Positions 12,090-22,775 of a DNA stretch of 64,000 nucleotides are shown piece after piece. A program made the position numbers and the translations under genes. The stretch is taken from the NCBI GenBank assembly GCA_015499995.1, contig JADNRV010000174.1, positions 1 through 64,000 on the forward strand, written 5' to 3'. The DNA is from Flammula alnicola (taxonomy: Eukaryota; Basidiomycota; Agaricomycetes; Agaricales; Strophariaceae). The number at the start of each line of letters is the position of its first letter. The stretch's first letter is position 1. The notes under the pieces are model-generated. The model searched no databases. It was given only the letters and a program-made list of their open reading frames with translations, and was not told where the DNA came from.

Positions 12090-13240
12090 ATGAAAATGTC
12101 TGCCACCTTTCTCAAATCTCCGAAATCTCCTCGAAATATGTATTTTCTGCCATCTGCTGGATCTTCGACTCTCACATTCATCGACACGTCGACACGTCGC
12201 CGGAACATGGCTCCGAAACCGACTTGGAATCTAACGCCTCCACGAAAACGTAAAATACCACCTCCACTGGACTTAGGGAGCATAGAAGAAGAGGAGGATT
12301 CATCAGAATATGACTGTGGATATCTGGATTTGGGCGCCGAAACACCGTCGGCGAGCAGTCCCAACCTCGTCGAGAACGCAGCCTTTGTCGAGCAGTGGGC
12401 CGCTGCTGGCATCGCTGTTCCCAGAGTGCCAGCCAGACGTCCCTCTTGGAGAGCATCCTCTTCGGGCAAGGATCGTGGACGCTCTACTGGTTTGAAGAAG
12501 GATGCTGTAGATCGAGACTGTGGGATCTGGTGAGTACTCGAACGATGCACGCGACGAGCTCATTGCTAAAATTACTTTTCATAGTTTCGAATACGCAGTC
12601 GTGCCATGCAGGACGCTATGTTGCGGAAAGATATTCTGTACGGAACATCTGCAAGATGTACGTGCATCCCGTCTTGTGTTCTCTTCAATTCGTCATTCAT
12701 CTACTCTATTTTCAGTGGTTGCATGGTCCGAACGCGCAAGGACGGTGTCCAAATTGCGAGAACGCTTGCTCGCTGGAAGGTGGCACCCTCTCGCTCGCCC
12801 CACCTGCCCTCCTCTCCTCCTCCTCGGAAGTCCCTACTCTGAGCAGACGCAATAACCCTATCCAAGCGAAATCCAAGCCCGGGGTATACTCTTCCTCCCC
12901 CCTCACGGCTCTTCAGCCTCATGAGAATGACACACTCCAAAATTCACCTCACCGATTATCTCCATCCGGGGCATCTCCCAAAAAGACTACGGCAGTCGGT
13001 CAGGCTTCACACGAAGGGGCTTCTTCCAGTTCGTCGTCCGCCACTGTGTCCTCGGTGTCGAGCGACGAGGAGGTCAACCCAGGACATCCGTACGCGTTTC
13101 CTCTCAAGCTCGACGTCGTCGCGCCCTCTGCGAGCTCTGCGAACTTCAGCACCACCCCTTTCTCCGCGTCGTGGGGCGCTGTTAGCCGGCTTATGAGCAT
13201 CGTGACATTCCTAATGTTCTTGTACAAGCTTCTTTCATGA
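12090..13240 (+). CDS. RING-finger protein with C-terminal membrane anchor
   Basis: Probable membrane-anchored E3 ubiquitin ligase. Exons 12090-12529, 12585-12657 and 12716-13240 (introns 55 and 58 nt) give 345 aa in one frame. An N-terminal Ser/Pro-rich region with an acidic SIEEEEDSSEYD patch leads into a compact RING-like domain at residues 144-185. It reads CGIC...CRTLCCGKIFCTEHLQDWL...GRCPNC, with C144, C147, C159/C160, C165, H168, C182 and C185. The position that is normally His after the third ligand is Lys, so this is a variant RING whose fourth ligand may be the neighbouring Cys. A long Ser/Pro-rich linker follows, then a C-terminal hydrophobic helix (VSRLMSIVTFLMFLYKLLS), suggesting tail anchoring. 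ATG 12096 is an alternative start. The gene sits alone between the two inverted arms. Confidence 0.8.
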
Positions 13241-14116
13241 GGTCCTCCGCGGCCGATGACCCCGTGAGGGGATCACGCTGAGACGAAGCCTCGGAAGATC
13301 CCATTCAATCAACCTATCCGTGAAATCACTACCACCACTCCTCTGCCCTTGGTATTATCAGACTCATGAACTCGCTATCGCCGACATCATCCTATTCCTT
13401 CCCTCATCATCATTACGAGTTACGACCCTTCACGACCCTTCAGCCTGTTATTATGTATTCGAATCGAGCACTCTCTTCCTTGTCTTTCTTTTCTTCGGCC
13501 GCCATTTTCCCTTTTTTTCTGGTCATCATAGTTTCGCTTTTTGTTTCGTGTCAATATTCATTGTATTTGTAGCTCAAGATCCATAGCAGTCTTCTCTAAG
13601 ATGGCAGCCTGTGGGAAACACACACGTGATCAATGTCTGAAAACGCGTTTGTCCATTTACTCTTACGTAATGTAGTCAGCGTCAGCCAAAACTAATTCTA
13701 ATTCTAATTCTCTGTTCCCCAACATCCCTCCTTGTCCTCGAATCTTCCATGTTCCTGAAAAGCAAGTTACGAAATACTTGGGAGGCTAAACACTGGGGGG
13801 GGGCGGAACAGGTGCAAGCTAAGGAGCATGCTGATTCTACTTATCAAAATTGAAAATACATGTGGTGGCGGAGCAAAGTCTAGAGACGCTACAGTCTCTT
13901 TGCGTCCAAAGACTTCGACAATCAGCCCTGTACGTCGCCTTCCCCTTTGTTTATCTGCCCCCATCGCTCGATCTGTTGTTATATGTGCTCGCCGCCATCT
14001 GTTTCTCCTTGTCTTCAAGGTAGGAGTTCAGATGGTAAGGTCCTCCATTTCCCGCACTATTATGTTCCTTTATATTGTAGGCGGGCCAACATATTCCTCG
14101 CTTAGGCAAGATAAGT
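13241..14116. other. Intergenic, no supported gene
   Basis: 3' flank of the RING gene. Contains a short ATTCTA tandem (about 13694-13712) and a G9 run (about 13796-13804). No coding signal I can support. Confidence 0.45.
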
Positions 14117-14500
14117 TTACAAAGCGACTCACTGTATCGAATAAAGCAAAGAACTTGGAGGAAAGCGATAAAGATAAGTGGAAAATAAGTATGGGTGCAA
14201 GGAGAAAATAAAGAATAGGCGCTTTCAAACCGCATCCTTCAAAGGAACCGGCATACATCCCATTGGTGACAGCCTTACGCATCTAAAAGCCAGCTTGGAG
14301 GTTCAGTTCTGAGAAATTTGTGAATTGTTTCAACGCGGTGGGGGAGACGATTGCCACGCTTGTAGTTATTTATCAAAGAGATACAGTAAAGCTCCGGGCT
14401 ACAGGAATAAATATTGAGTTTTTTTCCCACCGTCTTCACGAGTCCTTCTTGAGTATCCAAGTTTCTCAAGTACTTAACTGTCGGGACTCCCCTGGGTCGA
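14117..14500 (-). pseudogene. Truncated copy of the unknown gene at 18217-18835
   Basis: Minus-strand sequence matches the 3' half and 3' flank of the gene at 18.2-18.8 kb. Shared stretches include NYKRGNR, EPPSWLLDA and the downstream block encoding GLKAPIL in another frame. An internal segment present in the intact gene (around ALSKKSFIC) is deleted, and the 5' half is missing. The copy abuts the right arm of the inverted duplication, so it probably arrived in the same rearrangement. Confidence 0.7.
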
Positions 14501-14509
14501 ACGTTGGCT

Positions 14510-17500
14510 ATGGACTCGTATCTCCTTTGTGGAAGGCTTTCCCGAATTCACGGAGAATCCATACCTTGAAGTTGAAATTACCCGGGGCAAGTTTCGACCT
14601 TCGAACACCTTCAAACGGCCTCGCGAGGCCATACCACAACCCGTCCCTTACATCTGTTACCCGTAATTGGGTCTTAAAACACTCACTGCTGCATTCCTTA
14701 CATCCAAGTGATACTCATCGCTCGACCGCACAAGCAATAAATCGACCCGGTGTCCCAAGATCCATACTACAGTCTAACTTATCCTCTCTGCAGACCTGGA
14801 AAGAAATATTACGAGATGTACATGTCCAGTGACATCACCCGCAAAAATAAATGAACCTCTACAGGTAGCGGAATGCCGATTTGAGAGTTATTTACACACA
14901 GTCTCGATCTCTTTTCATGGCTTCGATGGCTATATTCGATCCGCAGTTTGTTTTCCTTTGAGTATTCTGGGAAACTTGGGAAACTGAGTACTGAAGCTTT
15001 GAAGGTGCGCGCCAAACTCTTGGAACGGGCCGGAGTCCGACCTGGCGCTTGCTTACCAGTTCTCTAGAATAGCCCCGGCACATGCCTTTGTCGCTAAGTT
15101 CTTTCTACATTTTTCCATTGTCCTCGATGCTACATACAGTCCATATGTGGTGCTATTGTGATTGTGTCAAAGTTGGAGCTCGCCTTTACTTATGTCAGTT
15201 CTTGGTCAGTTCTAATTTCCAGAGGCTCGTTGGAACGCTGGAGGAATTATCAAGAACCGGATTGACTTGGAGTGTATGTGGAGTCTCTTGCGGAATTCTA
15301 CAAATCGAGGACCACAATTTCATTGAAGAGTTTGACAGGAATCTCGCCAATGGGAAAGGTCTGGACGGTCCGAGTCTCCATCACTGGGCCGGACCATGCA
15401 GCCACAAACATGGCAAACTCAAAACGAATGATCGATTGCGAGCTCTTGATTGCCTCTCGCTATCGCACGTCCATGATTTGCGGTCTGGGGACGCCTTCGT
15501 GATTGTTTCGTAAAGTTCTCCATCGAAATCCGTCTTTGTAATCGTGATCTGATCTTTTTTGGATTGGGCATTAGCGCGCCTATCATTCTCGGACCGATCG
15601 AACTTTATCTGTTCCGGAGAGAAGCATAACGACCTGCATGTGTTCCAGAGTGACCCAGCCCATAGTATCGCCTCTATTGCTCGGAATTGGATCTGTTCTT
15701 GTTCCAAGAGCCGGACTTCGTTTTAATGAACGATTCCGCCAATATAAGTATGAATCATGTCGTGGGTTTTGCTCTGTACCGAAACCCACAACTTCGCTTC
15801 CACTATGGATGTTGCTAGCACTGTATACAACCTTATTACAGGAACCCTCGCCTATATAGGACAGCTGGGAGTAACGGGAGATGTCACCAACGAGATCGCC
15901 AGTACTCTCCAGCTGATGCAGACCATTATCACACCTCTCTTTTCTGACCCTAAAACGCTGGAAGCCAATCAAGCACTCGTGAACACTCTCCAATCGATGC
16001 AAGAAATATTATGCGACATAGATCACCACCTGCGGCTTTGGAATGAAAGTCGTTATCATCGATTCCTCCGACGGGTATACCCCTTGACAGCTACCCAACA
16101 GCTGAAAGATGACCACGACCGATTATGGCTTCGCTACGTTATGCTGACGGGGGGCCTCCAAATCGTCGAACATATCCATGGATACAACGTGATTCATTCC
16201 GTCCCACATACTCCTCAGAGGGCCCTATCCATTGACACCCCAACACAATCACTCCCATTTACGATTGAGCCGAATGTCTCAACCGCAAATCCGGAAGTTG
16301 TTGATTTCTGGGATAAATGTTACGGCGACGGGGTGAGTGATTCACCATGATACGCTCTTTCCTCAACTAAAGCATTTCAGACCATAAGCGCCAAAACCAG
16401 CAATTTCTGTGCAGATATTTCATCGTATCTTGCACTAAATCTCAGTCCAATTGCCTGCAAGAGGCTGCTTCTCCGTCTTGACCCACTAAATATGGGTTCC
16501 GTCTCCTACGAAACCTTCAAAGAACTCATCAAAAATGGAAAAATGACGGAAGTCATTAGCTCTTTATCTGAAGGTATATACGCGTCTTCCATTTCTGTCG
16601 TGAAAATAGACCCACTTAATTGTTTTAGATCCTCCATTACCCTTGCTGGTTTGGATCGACGATGATTTAGTTGGCACCGCTCACAGAGTACTCGAAGCCA
16701 TGAATTGCAGGGTCACTGTTATCCAATTGGCCTCGACCTCGGCGGCGAAAACTTGGATTGAGATGAACCAAGGTACGATTCAGTCGGTTCTGCTTCTGCT
16801 TCGGTTGCTTACTTTGGCCTCATAGAATATCTCAAGGCGCATGATAATCCAGGCGACATTCGCTTTATATCCAATCAAGTTCGGATAGAACCCGGTCCCG
16901 ATGGTGTATCATTCCGCAATGAAGACGCCGGGACTCAGATCACGGAGTACATTCGTGGTCAAGGATTCAAGGCGCCTGTTCTCATCTACACCGACCGACA
17001 GAGTATCCTCAGGACACGTTATGTCGAATCGGATAGGATGGCCGGGTCGGTGTCATCGGACGATAAAGTCTTCAAGGATTACGTCGCTGCTTTGGGAGCC
17101 CGCAAGACCAGCGATAAAGGATGGAATAAATTTGACGCTTGACACTGGTGCATTTTCTTGTGATGTTCATCTCCTTTTTCCGCTACAAGGAATTCTTTGA
17201 TTTGTTGATTTTATTCAGGAATGTTTTTCGCTTTATGTTACGCAGTCCTAACGCAGTCCTAACGTAGTCCGTACATACCCTTTTGTGCGGATAGTGGTCA
17301 TTATTTCTGCTTTCGCTTCTCCAATAGTATTGATTAATCCATGTTGCTATCAATTGCAAGAAATCTTCCTTACCTGCGGGGGTCGTCTGCCTTCGTCTGC
17401 TGTGTGTTAGCGCCTGTACTCTAGATGCAGGACAATGTTGGCATACGCAGCTTAGATTAGATCAAGATGTGGATGTGCAGTACGCTTGGCAGCGCGATCC

Positions 17501-17510
17501 CCTTGCAATG
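14510..17510 (+). repeat. Right arm of the ~3 kb inverted segmental duplication
   Basis: Inverted homolog of 8480-11450. The match ends at the CCTTGCAATG block (17501-17510) on the outer side and near 14510-14555 on the inner side. Exon lengths and splice sites of the enclosed gene agree base for base in length with the left arm, whereas introns and flanks carry small indels. Confidence 0.9.
15805..17142 (+). CDS. Helical-bundle / EF-hand-like / pseudo-receiver protein, copy 2
   Basis: Exons 15805-16332, 16381-16573, 16629-16772 and 16826-17142 (introns 48, 55 and 53 nt) give 393 aa. The domain order is the same as in copy 1: helical N-terminus, EF-hand-like RLLLRLDPLNMGSVSYETF, then receiver-like LPLLVWIDDD, IRFISNQVR, NEDAG and PVLIYT. 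Two points matter. First, intron 1 here contains an in-frame TGA, which confirms that the 48 nt intron is real in both copies. Second, the residue at the phospho-acceptor position is Asn (FISN) whereas copy 1 has Asp. The reading frame is otherwise open to a TGA at 17140-17142, so this is an apparently intact gene. An upstream ATG at 15757 is possible. Role unknown. Confidence 0.8.
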
Positions 17511-18216
17511 CCGCATAATAACCCTACTATGATGCCGTTCTCAGGACTCAGCAGTAGGAGGTTCTTAATGTCATCGTTTTATGATTAACGCCAGCAGCGC
17601 TGGTCCCTAGGTTGTATGTACAGCGTCTTCTAGATCGGCTTGTCGAGTTGTATGTAATGGCTTCTTGCTTCTAGTGTTTAGTGTTGCTCCGTACACTGTG
17701 AATTCCCCATGTTTACGAAATATAGGAAAGTGAACGAGTGCAAGTAGCCCGCATGGAAAAAGCATTAGAGGCATTCCCTATTTCATCTCAGACGAGAATG
17801 TACCTGAGCCATTAATAAAGTGGCACCGGCTTACAGTGCGCAGCCGAAGTGCCTATTCCGTGCGTGGCACGCGGATTTTGTAGTCGAATATTGCAGGTGA
17901 GTCGCGGTGATTCAAAACTTCCTTGCTCGACCAAGAGAGGGAAGGTGTTAAAATTCGCAAAATGACCCAACCCCTTATCAAATAAAGGAGTACAGAACTT
18001 GTAGAAAAAGAAAACGGTAGAAGTATAAACAACGATACTCACAAGGTAGAAGATTAGAGGTCAACCGGTCAAGCTTAATAGCCAAGTCCTTCTTTCCTAA
18101 GAATCTTCCTGGCGTATCAAATACATATGCAATGGACCAATCCTCTTCGTGTGACTGTAAGTCTTCGTGTGACTGCAAGGACAGAATGAAGAATAGGCGC
18201 TTTTAAACCGGATTCT
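17511..18216. other. Intergenic, no supported gene
   Basis: Between the right arm and the convergent small gene. Short ORFs only. Confidence 0.45.
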
Positions 18217-18835
18217 TCAATGAACCCAGCGTACATCCCAGTTGTGGCAACCTTCCGCATCCAAAAGCCAGCTGGGAGGTTCCACAATGCCAAGAAACTC
18301 TTGAATGGCTCGAACGTCGTCCGCGGGTGGGGTCCGATTGCCACGTTTGTAGTTGGTCGTCAAAGAGATGCAAATGAACGACTTTTTCGACAATGCGCCA
18401 CAGAGCTCTGGGGTACACGAACGAATACCGAGTTGCTCGCGTACCATCTTCACCAGTTTATCTTGCGTGCCCAAGTTGCTCATGCACCTAACTCCTGGGA
18501 CATTCCCGGGTGGCACGGGGGCCAAGTCAAGAAAGCCGCATCGACTCCCCATTTCAAACAATTCTGCATTAGTATAGGGCCATCCGTAGTGGAAGCGAGG
18601 AGGCTGAACAAAAAGACCGCGTTTTGGGATGAGTCCTTTCGGAAGGTGCTCGACAGGCATCAGCTTGAGTAATGCAATTCTTCCGGCCTACTAGACATCA
18701 GTGAAAGGCGGATGAAAGAATCATACATTTGCTTACGCGAAAGCCAGCACTACCATCCTGGGGCGGCTGGAATTCGAATGGAAGGTGGTCATATTGAGAA
18801 GGATCGAATTTTATTGTTGGCCACGGTCGAGACAT
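18217..18835 (-). CDS. Hypothetical protein, two exons, 189 aa
   Basis: Not recognised. Exon 1 (18835-18737) encodes MSRPWPTIKFDPSQYDHL... and ends at a GTAAGC donor. A 49 nt intron precedes exon 2 (18687-18217). I chose the second of two adjacent acceptor AGs because the first would put a TAG in frame. The protein is basic and Pro-rich, has no signal peptide or membrane helix, and contains a Trp-rich tail (SWLLDAEGCHNWDVRWVH). Evidence for being real is the clean splice frame plus a decayed, partly deleted paralog at 14.1-14.5 kb. An upstream in-frame ATG at 18922 exists but the segment before 18835 has little coding character. Confidence 0.55.
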
Positions 18836-19553
18836 GAACGTATGAGGCAGGTTGGCGGCAGACGCGTTGTCGCGGGTTAAATGCCAACAGTCACACCACG
18901 TGATACCGTGATCCGTGATCATTGACGACCACTGGCAAGCGGTACCAAGAATTGTATAACGTCTCCTGCCGTTCAGCTTTCGCGCATGGAACCGCTGGGC
19001 TTACCAGGTATAGAGCGTTAGTTGCCGGATACACGCGTAGGCGGAGGGGCGGAAGGTTGGAGGCAGCTGCAGGGAGGTGGAGCATGCATGAGGAAACCAA
19101 TAGGCTAAAAGATAGCGAGAGACAGGATAGCTTGCGTCTCAGGTTTTGAACAGGCGAGTCATCTAATCTTGGTGCACCGCGGCTTGAGATTGTGAATGGA
19201 GAGACGACAGTGGGCCGGGCAGCAACACGGCTAGAGGAGCGAGGGCTTGGCGTAGGTTCTGCATCACGAACGGGTAAGTAAATGGCTGTTATGATGGGTA
19301 ATTGTTGATAACTAACCGTTACCTCATCGTTTCACCCTCTCTTCGCTGTCCTCGCTGTCCTCCACTGCCGCATCCACTACGCAGACGCCCTCCCAACCCC
19401 GCAGCTTCGACCATGTGCCTCCAACTTGGCAATGATAAACGGGCGGCGTTTTTGTATCGGTTACAAGGTCGGATATCTGTTAAGAGCGGCGAGGCGGAGG
19501 GGTAAACATACATGTTAGTAAATTCAACGATCGACATTGTCAGCCACGAAAAA

Positions 19554-20069
19554 CTAACCTCCTAAATACCAAGGCTCTTGACGAGGGGGTTGCTGGGGAA
19601 GCGGGAGGCCAAAATCTACAGCGAAACGATGAAGACGCTGAATGTGAGGGAGGACTGGAGCATGATGGGGCATGTTCGAGGTATAGAACGACTTGACAGG
19701 CCCGCAGGTACCACATTGGCTCCAGAGGTGGTTGCTCCAGAATGCCTCTCTAAGAGCACGGCCCTTGTCGTTCTTGGTCAAGAGGAGGTGGAGGGCGACT
19801 ATGACGCCTTGGAATTCAGAGCCGCGACCAATGGTTGACGGCGGTGGGGGAGAAGTCGCAGATGTTAGTGGAGATGAACAGGTTGTGCCGGAGTCGAGAC
19901 CATGGCCCTTCTGGAGGAGCTCGTCAAGGAGGATGACGATGAGGGTGGCGATGATGAGTTGGATGAGCAGCGGCAAGCAGATGCCAGTGCCGATGTCCTT
20001 AGGTTGACTGTAGAGACCAGTAAGCACGTAGACGGCAGCCTGAACGAGAGAGATGATAGGAGCGAACAC
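19554..20069 (-). pseudogene. Relic of a Sec61 translocon alpha subunit gene
   Basis: The minus-strand frame carries clear Sec61-alpha blocks in the right order: AAVYVLTGLYSQPKDIGTG, LIVILLDELLQKGHGLDSG, GRGSEFQGVIVALHLLLTKN, DKGRALREAFW and VKSFYTSNMP. Sec61 alpha is the ER protein-conducting channel and should be about 475 aa with ten membrane helices. Here only a middle part is left, with a segment missing after the DELLQKG helix, and the frame ends in unrelated Pro/Gln-rich sequence. I could find neither the N-terminal plug/first helices upstream nor the C-terminal helices downstream. A splice acceptor (CTAAC...CACAG) still precedes the first block, so it derives from genomic DNA, not from a processed transcript. 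The functional gene must lie elsewhere. Confidence 0.75.
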
Positions 20070-22642
20070 TGTGATTTAAAGTTGTTAGTTAAGAACAGGT
20101 GAATACCGAGAGAAAAAAATTGAAATGAGGAAAGCAGAAACACACTGAACATCACCGAATTAAAGGCGAGTAGCGTAAAACGTGAACGAAGTGGGAATAA
20201 AGGGCGAAACAAGCAATGCACTACTCACGTTTCTGAGACGTTTCTGAGCACCGCTGAGCTAAGCCTGATCCTCGTTGGCCGCAAAGTCCACAATCTCCTT
20301 GCATTCTCCTTCGACCTCCCTCTCCTAATCCCTGCCCTCATCATCCAGCTCCTCCTCGCATCAGACTGGATAATCAACAATCAACAGCTGGGGTTTTGGT
20401 GAGGGCGTTCTCGACCTGCCGATGCCGAATCTGAGGGTGTAAGCCCAAGCCCGGTCTTCCTCCTTCTCGACCTTCCTTCTGGCACTAACGTCACTGGCTT
20501 TCTTCGCAGGTGATACGCCCCGGATTTGGGTCTGCATCGGCATTAGTCTCCACGCTGTGATCGTTGGCGCCAGCGGTGGACGCGATGTGTTTGCCGTTTC
20601 GCCTTCGCATACGATTCGGAGTCGTGGGTGAAAAGGTGGCCGGTCATGGTGTTGAGTGTGGTAGAGACTAGACGTAGGTCGAGCATGGCTAGGAAGTGTA
20701 AGTTGTCGAGAGGCGAGTACAGGGTGTCGAGTGCAGAAGTGAAGTTGGTGCTGATGTTGAGACGGGCTAAGCAGCTGGTCCTGCACTGAGTTGAGGCGAA
20801 TTTCGTCAAACGCCGGCGCCGACGCGGATGGAAGTTGAGGGCTAGGATGAGAGCTAGGATGAGGTGGCAACGAATCTCCTAGTGAATGGAGGAAGCAGAC
20901 GACTGAGGCCGAGCCCTTCCCGGTCATCGTCGTCGTCGTTGTCATGCGACATGTTGTCATGCGATAAGCGACGCTCGCCAGCGAACTCGTGTCACGAGGG
21001 TCATAATGAGCGGCAGCTACTTATGTTGTTGGCAATGACAGGCATCTGCCGGACCACCCTCCTCACGTTCTCCTGCCGCGTACGCAGCCTTCTCCTGTTC
21101 CTACATCACGCGGGGGCTAACTCTCAGGTGCCTACGTGAAATCTGGGCGTGGGTCGTGCACCCGTCGAAAGCGAACTTTTTGAAGAGCGAGTACGGGGTA
21201 TCGGTTGGGTAAGTCTGTCTTCAGTGCAAGTGTTAAGACGTAGTTGGGTGCGTGATTGTGTAGCAACCATCGGCCTGGCGCCTCATTCTCTCTTCGTCCT
21301 ACTCGGCATCTCCTTCAGATGGCAAATCCCCCTTATCCTGCTCCTGCTCCTCCCACATATCAGGCATGAAAGTCAATGGCGACGGCGCCGTCGATCCAGC
21401 AGATATACGAAAACGACTTCGCGTCCAGTTTCTCGACTTTCCTCGGTTATCACCATCTGTCTGAGAGAGAGGCCGGCCGTGAGGACGGTGAGGTGTCGAC
21501 GGAGGGTAGGGGTGGAAACAAGGGAGCAGATAGTCTAGATAGAGGCGTAAGTAGAGTATACGAAACAGAAAACATGACACGTATGTACCTCCTGAGAGCC
21601 GTCGCCCATTCATTCAACGATGCATCTCCTTTCTCGCGGTGCGAGGCGAGAAGAAGCCGCCCAGCAGGCGAGCGCCAACGGGCGTGGGCTAATGCAAGCA
21701 GACGGCATCCGATATGAACATCTAGAGTGTGGAAAGCTGATAGTACTTGAGTTCAGTAGATTGAGAAGAGATTCAGCAACGAACTTACAAGGCGAGCGCA
21801 TTCGCGAAGATCAAACGTGGGAAAACGGTTGAGAAAGAGCTACAGAGACGAGGGGCGACGAGCAGCTGAAGTAGAGACCTGGCGAGGTGGGCGACCGTGA
21901 CTTGTTACGAGTTATACAGTTGAACTTGAACAAATAAAAGCTTTCGAAACAAACAGCCCAACCTCGGGCCGACTGAGATCACCGTCGTCTACTCTATAGC
22001 TGTGTCAAATCGAAAGGAAAGTCGGGTATCGTTTCTGCCACCCCATGAGTCCCTTGTTTACTCGTCTTTTTGTTTCGTGCACACACCTCGTCGCTAGTAA
22101 GTCTCTTATCTCATTCCCACCCCGAATCGAAGAAGAAACGCACTTCAAGTTTCAAACCTTGCAGGGCCCCGCTTTGTCCCCGCTAGCACAACGCTCCCTA
22201 GCTTGTCCCTAGCTTTCGCCAGCACAACACGAACGCGTTAACGTCGACTCCACTGGGTCTAGTGGAGCAGAGACCTACCAACGTCTCACGCCCGTCAAAC
22301 TTTAGCTTCTTCCAACCGTCAACATGTCCGCAGCTCCCTCGCTCACTCTCGCGCGGCTTGGCCTTCACATGCTAACACGGAAACACCAGCGACTTCCTGG
22401 ACAGCGGCCTCGACTACTTCCAGTACCTGGCCTAGCTCATCATCCTGGCCGTAAGTTCGCCCACCGACGAGGACCCAGAACCGACGGAGACACTGAATCT
22501 TGGAGGCAACGCGAGGTATTGCCGAAATGGCCAAACCGAAAGAGAGCTCTGCCACCGGCATCTGGTTGTGGGGACCATCACTCCTAAAAATGGGGAGCAG
22601 GAGTGGGTCTCTGGGAGGACACGAAGTTGGTAGTGGAACCAT
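20070..22642. other. Decayed tract, no intact gene
   Basis: A long stretch with coding-like composition but no frame that stays open and no junctions I can support. Pieces that look once-coding include LDNLHFLAMLDLRLVSTTL (minus, about 20,720-20,660) and KVEKEEDRAWAYTLRFG (minus, about 20,480-20,430). A plus-strand stretch near 22,324-22,460 has a 5' UTR-like CT/CA-rich leader, an ATG and then stops. I do not assign these to families. Confidence 0.4.
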
Positions 22643-22775
22643 TTAACGTTAGTTGCGCTGGATTTTCGTTGATCCTATTTTTGAGAAAAGCGGAATGAAA
22701 AGCTGCATCAAATTCAAGTGAAACGTCCTAATGGTACTGCGATAAACAATGGACACTGTAGCGAAAAGTATTTAG

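Noticed and set aside
8480..17510. Whole palindrome as one giant transposon with 3 kb inverted ends
   Set aside because: The arms contain a cellular-type gene with its flanks, there is no transposase and no matching terminal motif or target duplication at 8480/17510.
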